Shown here one piece after another: positions 1 to 6,418 of a stretch of DNA of 23,835 nucleotides. The notes under the pieces are model-generated. The model was not told where the DNA came from. It made no database searches and saw nothing but the letters and a program-made list of their open reading frames with translations. Source of the DNA: Chersky-840 sp035532735 (GTDB taxonomy: Bacteria; Actinomycetota; Acidimicrobiia; Acidimicrobiales; UBA8190). The translations under genes and the position numbers were made by a program. Location: the NCBI GenBank assembly GCA_035532735.1, contig DATKQM010000032.1, positions 1 through 23,835 of the forward strand. The letters run 5' to 3'. Numbering within the stretch: the first letter of the stretch is position 1; every line of letters starts with the position of its first letter.

Positions 1-1
1 G

Positions 2-217
2 AAGGTGGCGGACACCGACATCGAACTCGCCATGCGGGCGACGATCGCGGCGAAGTACGCGTGGATCGCCCCGGCCATGCTCCGGGCGGCTGTCAACGGG
101 ACCGAGTCTCTCAACCGGCGCCTGACCACCGAGACCTTCGCAGCGTGGGCCCCGGTGATCCCGTTCCTCCTCCGCTGCGCAGGAGAGGCGCGCCGCCTGG
201 TGCGCGAGGGCATCTGA
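2..217 (+). CDS. C-terminal part of an unrecognised protein (5' end probably outside the window)
   Basis: The reading frame is already open at the first complete codon of the window and stops with TGA at 215-217, so the gene probably begins upstream. A GTG at position 5 could serve as a start, but nothing upstream is visible to judge it. The roughly 70 visible residues are Ala/Arg-rich and probably helical, with no motif, signal peptide or clear membrane segment that I recognise. The frame has the G/C-rich third positions of the neighbouring genes, which supports real coding. It is followed by a GC-rich hairpin and the minus-strand tRNA-Arg, so it ends a separate transcription unit. No function is proposed. 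Confidence 0.5.
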   Translation, partial: KVADTDIELAMRATIAAKYAWIAPAMLRAAVNGTESLNRRLTTETFAAWAPVIPFLLRCAGEARRLVREGI

Positions 218-254
218 AACTCGGCGGCCGAACCGGGCCGCTAACCGGTCCACA

Positions 255-290
255 GCGGGGAGCAGCCACGTCGCCCCGCCTAGAATATTT
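255..290 (+). terminator. Hairpin and T-rich tail after the first gene
   Basis: GCGGGG (255-260) pairs with CCCCGC (274-279) across a 13-base loop. The + strand then runs into an AT-rich stretch ending in TTTT (287-290). This fits a weak intrinsic terminator for the gene ending at 217. The same stem lies 14 bases beyond the 3' end of the minus-strand tRNA and could also end that transcript. The 6-bp stem is short, so this is tentative. Confidence 0.4.
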
Positions 291-292
291 TG

Positions 293-364
293 CGCCCTCG
301 GCAGGACTCGAACCTGCGCCACCGGCTCCGGAGGCCGGTGCTCTATCCGCTGAGCTACGAGGGC
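293..364 (-). tRNA. tRNA-Arg, anticodon CCG
   Basis: Read on the minus strand, a complete cloverleaf is visible. The 7-bp acceptor stem is GCCCTCG/CGAGGGC. The D arm has GCTC/GAGC stems with an 8-base loop. The anticodon stem is CCGGC/GCCGG around the loop CTCCGGA, giving anticodon CCG, which reads the arginine codon CGG. A 4-base variable loop follows, then a T arm GCAGG-TTCGAGT-CCTGC, and the discriminator base is G. The 3' CCA is not encoded. It is divergent from argS, the gene for the enzyme that charges it; in Mycobacterium tuberculosis a tRNA-Arg gene also sits next to argS. Confidence 0.96.
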
Positions 365-367
365 AGA

Positions 368-412
368 AGATGGCCCCCGACGCGCACGCAGGCGCATCGA
401 GGGGGGCCATCT
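368..412 (-). repeat. Perfect 11-bp inverted repeat directly upstream of tRNA-Arg
   Basis: AGATGGCCCCC (368-378) is the exact reverse complement of GGGGGCCATCT (402-412), with a 23-base loop. The inner arm begins only three bases before the 5' end of the minus-strand tRNA. If transcription starts just outside the outer arm, this would be a strong stem-loop in the pre-tRNA 5' leader. It could equally be a DNA site or a terminator for transcription entering from the argS side. There is no T-tract on either side. Confidence 0.6.
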
Positions 413-415
413 CGA

Positions 416-421
416 ACTGTA
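416..421 (-). promoter_or_regulatory. Possible -10 box for tRNA-Arg
   Basis: On the minus strand TACAGT occupies 421-416. It would place a start site near 409-410, at the outer edge of the inverted repeat that precedes the tRNA. I see no convincing -35 element, so this is a positional guess. Confidence 0.3.
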
Positions 422-533
422 GTCCGAGCTGTTCGGCCCGCCGCCCGTGGCGCCCTCGACCTGACGACGGGCGAGGGACCGCTGACCCCGGCAATTGCGT
501 CGACGGTTCTGGCGCGCCATCCTCGGCGGAACC

Positions 534-2156
534 ATGGCCGCCCGCCCCGCAATCGCCGCTGCCGTGAGCCGAGCCTTGTCGACCATGGGGATCGACGTCG
601 AAGCCGCCTCGGTTCATCTCGAGCGCCCCGCCCGGCGCGACCACGGGGACTGGTCGACCAACACGGCCCTGGTCAACGCCAAGGCGCTCGGACGCCCTCC
701 CCGCCAGATCGCCGAAGAATTGGCCGAGCATCTGCGCACCGTCCCTCCTCCGCATCTGGCATCGGTCGAGGTGGCCGGGCCCGGGTTCGTGAACCTTCAC
801 CTGTTGCCGGGCTGGCTCCACGACACGCTCACCGAGGTCGTCGACCAAGGCGAGGCGGGATACGCGCGCAGTGACATCGGGGCCGGAGAGCACGTCCAGA
901 TCGAGTTCATCTCGGCAAATCCCACGGGACCGCTCCATGTCGGCAACGGATGGTGGGGCGCGTATGGCGACGCCATGGGTCGCGTGATGACCCGCTGCGG
1001 CTGGAAGGTGGGCCGCGAGTACTACGTCAACGACACCGGGGGCCAGATCCGTGTCCTGGGCGAGAGCCTCCTGGCTCGCCGTCGTGGTCATGCCGTGCCG
1101 GAGGAGGGGTACCAGGGCGAGTACGTGGCAGAGCTCGCAACGGCCTACGACGGGCCCGACGAAGTGGAGCCAGCCGGGCGCTGGGCCGCGGAGCGCATCC
1201 TCGACAACATCCGGGCCACCCTGGCTCGCCTCGGGATCGCCTTCGACGAGTGGTACAGCCAGGCGTCGATCGAGGAGAGCGGAGCGGTGCGCGACACCAT
1301 CGACCTGCTCAAGAGCAAGGGCCTCGTCGACGAAGAAGACGGCGCGGTGTGGTTCCGGTCGTCTCAGCTCGGGGACAACCGCGACCGCGTGCTGGTGAAG
1401 ACCAACGGCGACGCCACCTATCTGGCCGGCGATCTGGCCTATCACCGTGACAAATTCCTCGTGCGCCACTTCGACCGTGTCATCGACATCTTCGGCGCCG
1501 ACCACGCCGGCCAGGTGAAGAGCCTCACCCTCGCGGTCCAAGCCATGGGTGTCGACCCGGGCCGGCTCGAGGTGAAGATCGGGCAGATGGTGTCGTTGGT
1601 CCAAGGTGGCCAAGCGGGTCGGATGTCAAAGCGCGCCGGCAACGTCGTGGCGCTCGACGACTTGATCGACGACATCGGGGCCGACGCCACTCGTCTGCTG
1701 TCGCTCATGTCGTCGCTCGACCAGGCGGCGGTACTCGATCTGGACCTGGTTCGAAGCCAATCGATGGAGAATCCCGTCTATTACGTCCAGTACGCGCACG
1801 CCCGCATCGCCTCGATCGAGCGTCGGCGCGCCGAGCGTGGCATTGACCGTCGGCCTCTTGCCGACGTGGACCTGTCCCTCCTCGTCCACGACCGGGAGCT
1901 CGAGTTGCTCCGCAGCCTCGAGGAGCTCCCCGATGTCGTCGCCGAGGCGGGCCGCGACCGCGCACCCCACAAGGTCACCGCGTGGGTCAGGAGCCTGGCG
2001 GGCACGTTCCACGGCTTCTACCACGACTGTCCGGTCCTGGCCGAGACCGTTGCCGACGATCTGACCCAAGCGCGCCTTTGGCTCGTCGAGACCGCCCGTG
2101 TCGGCCTCGCCATCGGCCTCGACATGCTCGGAGTGAGTGCTCCCGATTCGATGTAA
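534..2156 (+). CDS. argS: Arginyl-tRNA synthetase
   Basis: A class I aminoacyl-tRNA synthetase that uses ATP to attach arginine to tRNA-Arg in the cytoplasm. The 540-residue product has the family's usual length. An N-terminal additional domain covers about residues 1-85. The HIGH-type motif appears as HVGN (residues 135-138) within SANPTGPLHVGN, and a KMSKS-like site appears as RMSKR (363-367). The C-terminal anticodon-binding (DALR-type) domain starts near 412 with NPVYYVQYAHAR. I chose ATG 534 because it follows a purine-rich GGCGGA and begins at the typical N-terminus. An in-frame TTG at 495 would add 13 residues without conserved character. The adjacent tRNA-Arg is its substrate family. 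No clear promoter box was found. Confidence 0.96.
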   Translation: MAARPAIAAAVSRALSTMGIDVEAASVHLERPARRDHGDWSTNTALVNAKALGRPPRQIAEELAEHLRTVPPPHLASVEVAGPGFVNLHLLPGWLHDTLTEVVDQGEAGYARSDIGAGEHVQIEFISANPTGPLHVGNGWWGAYGDAMGRVMTRCGWKVGREYYVNDTGGQIRVLGESLLARRRGHAVPEEGYQGEYVAELATAYDGPDEVEPAGRWAAERILDNIRATLARLGIAFDEWYSQASIEESGAVRDTIDLLKSKGLVDEEDGAVWFRSSQLGDNRDRVLVKTNGDATYLAGDLAYHRDKFLVRHFDRVIDIFGADHAGQVKSLTLAVQAMGVDPGRLEVKIGQMVSLVQGGQAGRMSKRAGNVVALDDLIDDIGADATRLLSLMSSLDQAAVLDLDLVRSQSMENPVYYVQYAHARIASIERRRAERGIDRRPLADVDLSLLVHDRELELLRSLEELPDVVAEAGRDRAPHKVTAWVRSLAGTFHGFYHDCPVLAETVADDLTQARLWLVETARVGLAIGLDMLGVSAPDSM

Positions 2157-2202
2157 GGGCCTTCGCGCCCGGCGGCAGGCTCGAGTTCCAATGTGGCCTG
2201 AG

Positions 2203-2208
2203 TAGCCT
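2203..2208 (+). promoter_or_regulatory. -10 box of lysA, leaderless geometry
   Basis: TAGCCT ends exactly six bases before the lysA ATG at 2215, so transcription would be expected to start at or next to the A of the start codon. No Shine-Dalgarno sequence lies between them and no clear -35 box is visible. The same spacing recurs at hom, prfA and rpiB. Confidence 0.55.
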
Positions 2209-2214
2209 TTCCCC

Positions 2215-3564
2215 ATGGACGACCTGGTCGATCGCGCCACCGAGCCGAGCTCCGACCTGGGCTCGAACCAGCCCCCCGACGAGGGTCCGGTGCGCGTCGA
2301 GCTGCTCCCCATGACGGCCCGCATGAGCGCCGCAGGAAGCCTGGCGGTCGGGGGTGTCGAGCTCCTCGCACTGGCCGAGCGGTACGGGACCCCACTGTTC
2401 GTCTATGACGAGGAACATCTCCGGGCGCGCTGTCGCGAAGCCGTGGCAGCGTGGGGTGACGGGGTCGCCTATGCCACCAAGGCGTTTCTCTGTTTGGCCA
2501 TGGCCAAGCTCGTCCATGAGGAAGGTATGTGGTTGGACGTCTCGACAGGGGGCGAGCTCCACGTCGCCCTGGCGGCCGGCGTGCCCCCGGCCCGCCTGGT
2601 CCTGCACGGCAACAACAAGTCCGAAGACGAGCTCGCCCGCGCCTTGGAATCAGGCGTCGGGCGTATCGTCGTCGACTCCTTCGACGAGATCGAACGGCTG
2701 GCCCGCCTCGCGCCGGTGTCGATGGACGCCGACCGCCGCCAAGCCGTCATGATCCGGGTGACCCCGGGAGTAGAAGCCCACACCCACGACTTTGTCCGCA
2801 CGGGCCAAGAGGACTCCAAGTTCGGCTTCGGGCTCGCCTCCGGTGCGGCGGCCGAAGCGGTGACCCGGGTGCGGGCGGTCCCGGGGCTCGACCTCGTCGG
2901 GATCCACGCCCACATCGGGAGCCAGGTCTTTCGAGTGGACTCGTTCGCGGAGGAGGTGGAGGTGCTGGCCGACTTCTTCGCTCCTCTGGACCTCCCCGAG
3001 CTCTGCGTCGGCGGTGGGCTCGGGGTCCCCTATGTGGCAACCGAGACCGCACCGTCCATTGCGCAGTGGGCCGAGAGGGTCCACCGGGCGTGTCGGGACG
3101 CCGGAATTCCAGGCAACACGCTGATCACCGCAGAGCCCGGTCGCTCGATCGCGGCGAGTGCAGGAATCACCCTCTATCGCGTGGGAACGATCAAGGACCT
3201 CCCCGGCTTGCGTACCTACGTCTCGGTCGACGGCGGAATGAGCGACAACCCGAGGCCGGTGCTGTACGGGAGCGGATACGAGGCTTTCCTTCCTCGGGAA
3301 GCTGCTGCTCCGCGTCCGAAGGCGGCGAGGTTGGTGGGCAAGCACTGCGAGTCGGGCGACGTCGTCGTGGCCGACGCCCGGCTGCCCGGCGATGTGGCGG
3401 TCGGCGACATCGTGGCGACGCCTGTGACCGGCGCGTACGGCTATTCGATGGCCTCGAACTACAACAAGGTGCTGCGACCCGCGGTCGTCTTCGTTGCCGA
3501 CGGGGACGCCCGGGTAGTCGTGAGGCGCGAGACCGACGACGACCTCACCCGTCTCGACGGGTGA
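2215..3564 (+). CDS. lysA: Diaminopimelate decarboxylase
   Basis: A PLP enzyme that decarboxylates meso-diaminopimelate to L-lysine, the last step of lysine synthesis. At 449 residues it has the actinobacterial length. Features of the alanine-racemase-like fold III are visible: the PLP lysine K89 in AYATKAF, HGNNKS (131-136), HAHIGSQ (231-237), the phosphate-binding GGGLG (266-270), and EPGR (307-310). The C-terminal domain carries the active-site cysteine C378 in HCESGD and SNYN (414-417). The ATG at 2215 is supported by the TAGCCT box six bases upstream; the first ~35 residues are a poorly conserved leader. A 58-bp gap to argS with its own -10 box suggests independent transcription. Confidence 0.96.
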   Translation: MDDLVDRATEPSSDLGSNQPPDEGPVRVELLPMTARMSAAGSLAVGGVELLALAERYGTPLFVYDEEHLRARCREAVAAWGDGVAYATKAFLCLAMAKLVHEEGMWLDVSTGGELHVALAAGVPPARLVLHGNNKSEDELARALESGVGRIVVDSFDEIERLARLAPVSMDADRRQAVMIRVTPGVEAHTHDFVRTGQEDSKFGFGLASGAAAEAVTRVRAVPGLDLVGIHAHIGSQVFRVDSFAEEVEVLADFFAPLDLPELCVGGGLGVPYVATETAPSIAQWAERVHRACRDAGIPGNTLITAEPGRSIAASAGITLYRVGTIKDLPGLRTYVSVDGGMSDNPRPVLYGSGYEAFLPREAAAPRPKAARLVGKHCESGDVVVADARLPGDVAVGDIVATPVTGAYGYSMASNYNKVLRPAVVFVADGDARVVVRRETDDDLTRLDG

Positions 3565-3610
3565 GCCGATCGGGTCGCCCACTGGTCCGGGGTCGATCGC
3601 CGGGCGGCGG

Positions 3611-3616
3611 TAGCGT
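3611..3616 (+). promoter_or_regulatory. -10 box of hom, leaderless geometry
   Basis: TAGCGT is followed by exactly six bases and then ATG 3623. There is no ribosome binding site between. This favours the upstream ATG 3623 over the internal ATG at 3716. Confidence 0.5.
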
Positions 3617-3622
3617 GAGCGA

Positions 3623-5026
3623 ATGGCGAGGACCAACAACGGCGGGGGCGAAGCCCTCGCCCATAAGGCCGGCGGCCATGAAGACCGCGCCCATGGGGAT
3701 GGTGGGCAGGCGGCCATGCGTGTAGCGGTCCTCGGCTGCGGCAACGTCGGGGGCGCGCTCGTGTCGATCCTTCTGGCCGACGCCGATGCCATCGCCGCTC
3801 GTTCGGGAGTACGTCTCGAGGTCGTCGGAGTCGCCGTGGGCGATACCTCTCGACCGCGACCGGGAGTGCCGCCCGAGCTGATCACCGGGGACGCCAAAGG
3901 ACTGGTCAACGACCCGCGCGTCGATGTCGTCGTCGAGCTCATCGGAGGGGTCGAGCCGTCCCGCGAGTTGGTCGAGGCGGCTCTGGCGGCGGGGAAGTCC
4001 GTGGTGACGGCCAACAAGGAGTTGCTCGCCGCTCATGGAACGGCATTGGCGGAGGTCGCTGCCGCGGCCGGGGTCGACCTTCTCTACGAGGCCGCCGTGG
4101 CCGGTGCGATCCCGCTCATCCGACCGCTGCGGGAGTCGCTCGCCGGAGAGCGAATCCGTCGGGTCATGGGCATCGTCAACGGCACCACCAACTACATCCT
4201 CACGATGATGTCCGAAGCGGGTGTCTCTTATGCACACGCCCTGGCTGAGGCACAGCGCCTGGGCTATGCCGAGCGCGATCCGAGCGCCGATGTCGACGGA
4301 CACGACGCGGCATCCAAAGCCGCCATCCTCGCCGCCCTGGCGTTTCGGTGCGAGGTCGTCGCTGCCGACGTGCCCCGGGAGGGGATCACCACTGTCGACC
4401 CTGTCGACATCGCCTTCGCGGATCGGTTGGGCTACATCGTGAAATTGTTGGCCGTGATCGAGCGGACCGGTGGCTCCGAGGGGCTGGCCGGGGTCGATGG
4501 AGTACCCGAGATCTCAGTGCGCGTCCACCCCGCCATGCTGCCCCGGACCCATCCCCTGGCCGCGGTCCGCGGGGCGTTCAACGCCGTGTTCGTCGAAGGG
4601 GACAATGCCGGCGAGATCATGCTCTACGGCCAAGGTGCCGGTGGGAGGCCCACCGCGTCGGCGGTGCTCGGCGACGTCATCGACGCGGCGCATCACCGGC
4701 GCACCGGTGCGCCGGCGCGCCACGTGGCGCGCGTGCGGCCGACGTTCCGGCCCACCGACGACCTCCGCTGTGCCTGGTACCTGAACATCGACGTCGCCGA
4801 CCGTCCCGGCGTGTTGGCTGCAGTCGCGAAGTTGTTCGGCGACAACGGGGTGTCGATCCGGTCCATGGAACAGGTGGGCCTGGGAGACGAGGCCCGATTG
4901 ATCTTCCTCACCCACGTCGCCCGTGAGGGGGATGTCCAACGGACCCTCGCCGGGCTGCGACAGCTCGACGTGGTGGACCACGTCGGTGGCGTGCTCCGGG
5001 TGATCGGTGACGAGGAAGGGACCTAA
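3623..5026 (+). CDS. hom: Homoserine dehydrogenase with C-terminal ACT domain
   Basis: Reduces aspartate semialdehyde to homoserine with NAD(P)H, the branch point to threonine and methionine. The Rossmann dinucleotide loop is GCGNVGG (residues 38-44). NKELLA (about 131-136) and the family signature DVDGHDAASKAAILA (in the region 215-235) mark the substrate and catalytic site. An ACT domain fills about residues 387-460 (YLNIDVADRPGVLAAVAKLF onwards), as in enzymes feedback-inhibited by threonine. Starting at 3623 gives 467 residues with a Gly/His-rich 31-residue extension; ATG 3716 would give a conventional N-terminus, MRVAVLGCGNVGG. I prefer 3623 because of the TAGCGT box, with moderate certainty. 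thrC follows after four bases, so the two genes are co-transcribed. Confidence 0.93.
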   Translation: MARTNNGGGEALAHKAGGHEDRAHGDGGQAAMRVAVLGCGNVGGALVSILLADADAIAARSGVRLEVVGVAVGDTSRPRPGVPPELITGDAKGLVNDPRVDVVVELIGGVEPSRELVEAALAAGKSVVTANKELLAAHGTALAEVAAAAGVDLLYEAAVAGAIPLIRPLRESLAGERIRRVMGIVNGTTNYILTMMSEAGVSYAHALAEAQRLGYAERDPSADVDGHDAASKAAILAALAFRCEVVAADVPREGITTVDPVDIAFADRLGYIVKLLAVIERTGGSEGLAGVDGVPEISVRVHPAMLPRTHPLAAVRGAFNAVFVEGDNAGEIMLYGQGAGGRPTASAVLGDVIDAAHHRRTGAPARHVARVRPTFRPTDDLRCAWYLNIDVADRPGVLAAVAKLFGDNGVSIRSMEQVGLGDEARLIFLTHVAREGDVQRTLAGLRQLDVVDHVGGVLRVIGDEEGT

Positions 5027-5030
5027 CGCG

Positions 5031-6068
5031 ATGGCTTGGTCCGGAGTCATCGAGACGTACCGTTCCTTCCTCCCCGTCACGGGCGACACACCGGTGGTGA
5101 CGTTGCTCGAAGGCGGTACTCCTCTCCTCGAAGCGCCCCGGTTGTCAGCCCGCGTGGGCGCTCGGGTGTTGTTGAAGCTCGAGGGCCAGAACCCCACCGG
5201 CTCCTTCAAGGACCGAGGCATGACGATGGCTATCTCCAAGGCTCTCGAAGAAGGCGCCGAGGCGGTGGTGTGCGCGTCGACGGGCAACACCTCGGCGTCG
5301 GCGGCGGCCTACGCGGCCCGGGCCGGCATGACCTGTGCCGTGCTCATCCCCGAGGGACACATCGCGCTAGGCAAGCTCGCCCAGGCCCTCGTGCACGGGG
5401 CCAAGGTGCTCCAGGTGCGCGGCAACTTCGACGAGGCTCTCGCCATCGTCCGTCGCCTGGGGGAGAAGGCCCCCGTGACCGTGGTCAATTCGGTGAACCC
5501 GTTCCGCATCGAGGGCCAGAAGACCGGAGCATTCGAAATTGTGGATGTGTTGGGGGACGCCCCCGATGTCCACTGCATCCCGGTGGGCAATGCCGGCAAC
5601 ATCACCGCCTACTGGCGCGGCTACCTCGAATACCGCGAGGCCGGCCACGCCACCAAGCTCCCGAGGATGTTCGGATTCCAAGCGACGGGAGCCGCCCCCA
5701 TCGTCGAGGGTCATCCCATCGAGCACCCCGAGACGGTGGCGACAGCCATTCGCATCGGGAACCCGGCGTCCTGGTACGGAGCCACAGCGGCAGCGAGCGA
5801 GTCCGGGGGTGCGATCGACGCCGTCACAGATGAGGAAATCCTTGCCGCGTACCGGTTCTTGGCGTCGGAGGAGTCCGTCTTCTGCGAGGCCGCATCAGCC
5901 GCGTCGGTGGCGGGGCTGATCAAGATGGGCGCTCCACCGGGCGCGACCGTGGTGTGCGTCTTGACCGGCCACGGCCTGAAAGACCCCGACCTGGCGATCA
6001 GCCAGATCTCGGTGCCCACCACGGTCGAAGCCGACTACTCGGCCGTGCTGGCGGCTCTCGGGTTCTGA
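5031..6068 (+). CDS. thrC: Threonine synthase
   Basis: A PLP-dependent fold type II enzyme converting O-phosphohomoserine to threonine. The product is 345 residues, the short actinobacterial/Bacillus form without the long N-terminal domain. The PLP lysine is K60 in GSFKDRG, STGNTSAS (83-90) binds the substrate and cofactor phosphate, and GNAGN lies mid-protein. ATG 5031 is chosen because GAGGAAGGG (5012-5020) provides a ribosome binding site. An upstream GTG at 5007 overlaps hom and would add eight residues. It forms an operon with hom. Its substrate needs homoserine kinase (thrB), which follows thrC in M. tuberculosis but is not found here. Confidence 0.96.
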   Translation: MAWSGVIETYRSFLPVTGDTPVVTLLEGGTPLLEAPRLSARVGARVLLKLEGQNPTGSFKDRGMTMAISKALEEGAEAVVCASTGNTSASAAAYAARAGMTCAVLIPEGHIALGKLAQALVHGAKVLQVRGNFDEALAIVRRLGEKAPVTVVNSVNPFRIEGQKTGAFEIVDVLGDAPDVHCIPVGNAGNITAYWRGYLEYREAGHATKLPRMFGFQATGAAPIVEGHPIEHPETVATAIRIGNPASWYGATAAASESGGAIDAVTDEEILAAYRFLASEESVFCEAASAASVAGLIKMGAPPGATVVCVLTGHGLKDPDLAISQISVPTTVEADYSAVLAALGF

Positions 6069-6111
6069 CCCGGCGTGTCCGGGACGCGCCGAGGGGGTGC
6101 CAGGCCCACGG

Positions 6112-6137
6112 TCATGGCCCTGGTCCCGCGGCCATGA
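6112..6137 (+). terminator. Perfect inverted repeat after thrC, possible hom-thrC terminator
   Basis: TCATGGCC (6112-6119) and GGCCATGA (6130-6137) are exact reverse complements around a 10-base loop, 44 bases beyond the thrC stop. There is no T-tract, so it may be a Rho-type end structure, an RNA-stabilising hairpin or a protein site. Confidence 0.4.
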
Positions 6138-6177
6138 TCTGAGGACCTCGGGAACAACTCCGGTCGCCGTGGGGTTG

Positions 6178-6207
6178 TTGCCTATGAGCCTCGGTGTCCG
6201 GTACGAT
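6178..6207 (+). promoter_or_regulatory. Sigma70-type promoter candidate for rho
   Basis: TTGCCT (6178-6183) and TACGAT (6202-6207) are separated by 18 bases. This is the best -35/-10 pair I found in the gap. It would start transcription near 6213-6215 and give rho an untranslated leader of about 205 bases. Confidence 0.5.
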
Positions 6208-6343
6208 GTGTGCACCGCCGCTCCCCAAAGTATTCTCTGGGCGTCGCGGGCGGCAGGCTTTCGAAGCCGGATTCGCCAGGCGGTGCTCCGACGGTGACTT
6301 GTTGGAGAGGCGGGGGCCTGACGTAAGACGCGCCGGGCGCCTT

Positions 6344-6349
6344 TACCCT
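6344..6349 (+). promoter_or_regulatory. Second -10-like box in the rho leader
   Basis: TACCCT is identical to the box in front of prfA. It is followed after seven bases by GTG 6357, which opens a 16-codon frame, so it has the leaderless geometry seen elsewhere in this window. Confidence 0.35.
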
Positions 6350-6356
6350 CTATTCC

Positions 6357-6407
6357 GTGTCCCTTGGCGTCCGGGCTCACCGAGCCGAAAACGGGGACGC
6401 AACCTAG
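6357..6407 (+). CDS. Possible 16-codon leader peptide upstream of rho
   Basis: GTG 6357 opens a frame of 16 codons (VSLGVRAHRAENGDAT) that stops at TAG 6405-6407, just before the rho ribosome binding site and 11 bases before the rho start. A TACCCT box seven bases upstream would make it leaderless. No family match is known to me and an open frame this short can occur by chance. The positional coincidence with the rho start is the only support. Confidence 0.2.
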   Translation: MSLGVRAHRAENGDAT

Positions 6408-6418
6408 CGAGGTGACTG

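Larger units (their letters stand above)
6069..6418 (+). other. 350-bp gene-free region and rho leader
   Basis: No conserved protein is encoded here. From left to right it holds an 8-bp perfect inverted repeat (6112-6137), a sigma70-type promoter candidate (6178-6207), and a small hairpin GGCTT-TCG-AAGCC (6256-6268). A second promoter-like TACCCT (6344-6349) precedes a 16-codon open frame, and the rho ribosome binding site GCGAGGTG follows (6407-6414). In M. tuberculosis thrB occupies the equivalent position between thrC and rho. A long leader is consistent with the autogenous control known for rho in other bacteria, but no known riboswitch is recognised. Confidence 0.6.

Noticed and set aside
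281..286. TAGAAT as a plus-strand promoter
   Set aside because: Transcription from it would run antisense through tRNA-Arg with no leaderless start behind it. The AT-rich stretch is better explained as the tail of the hairpin at 255-279.
111..1613. 500-codon minus-strand open frame opposite argS
   Set aside because: It is the antisense shadow of argS and also runs across the tRNA gene. It shows no recognisable family, and the argS frame carries clear synthetase motifs.
2650..4017. 455-codon minus-strand open frame opposite lysA and hom
   Set aside because: Typical long antisense frame of a GC-rich genome. Both genes beneath it are fully identified and no protein motif is visible.
6194..6415. 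73-codon open frame ending four bases before rho
   Set aside because: Its start codons overlap or precede the -10 box of the best rho promoter, so they would not be transcribed. Its Arg-rich composition is what random GC-rich sequence gives.
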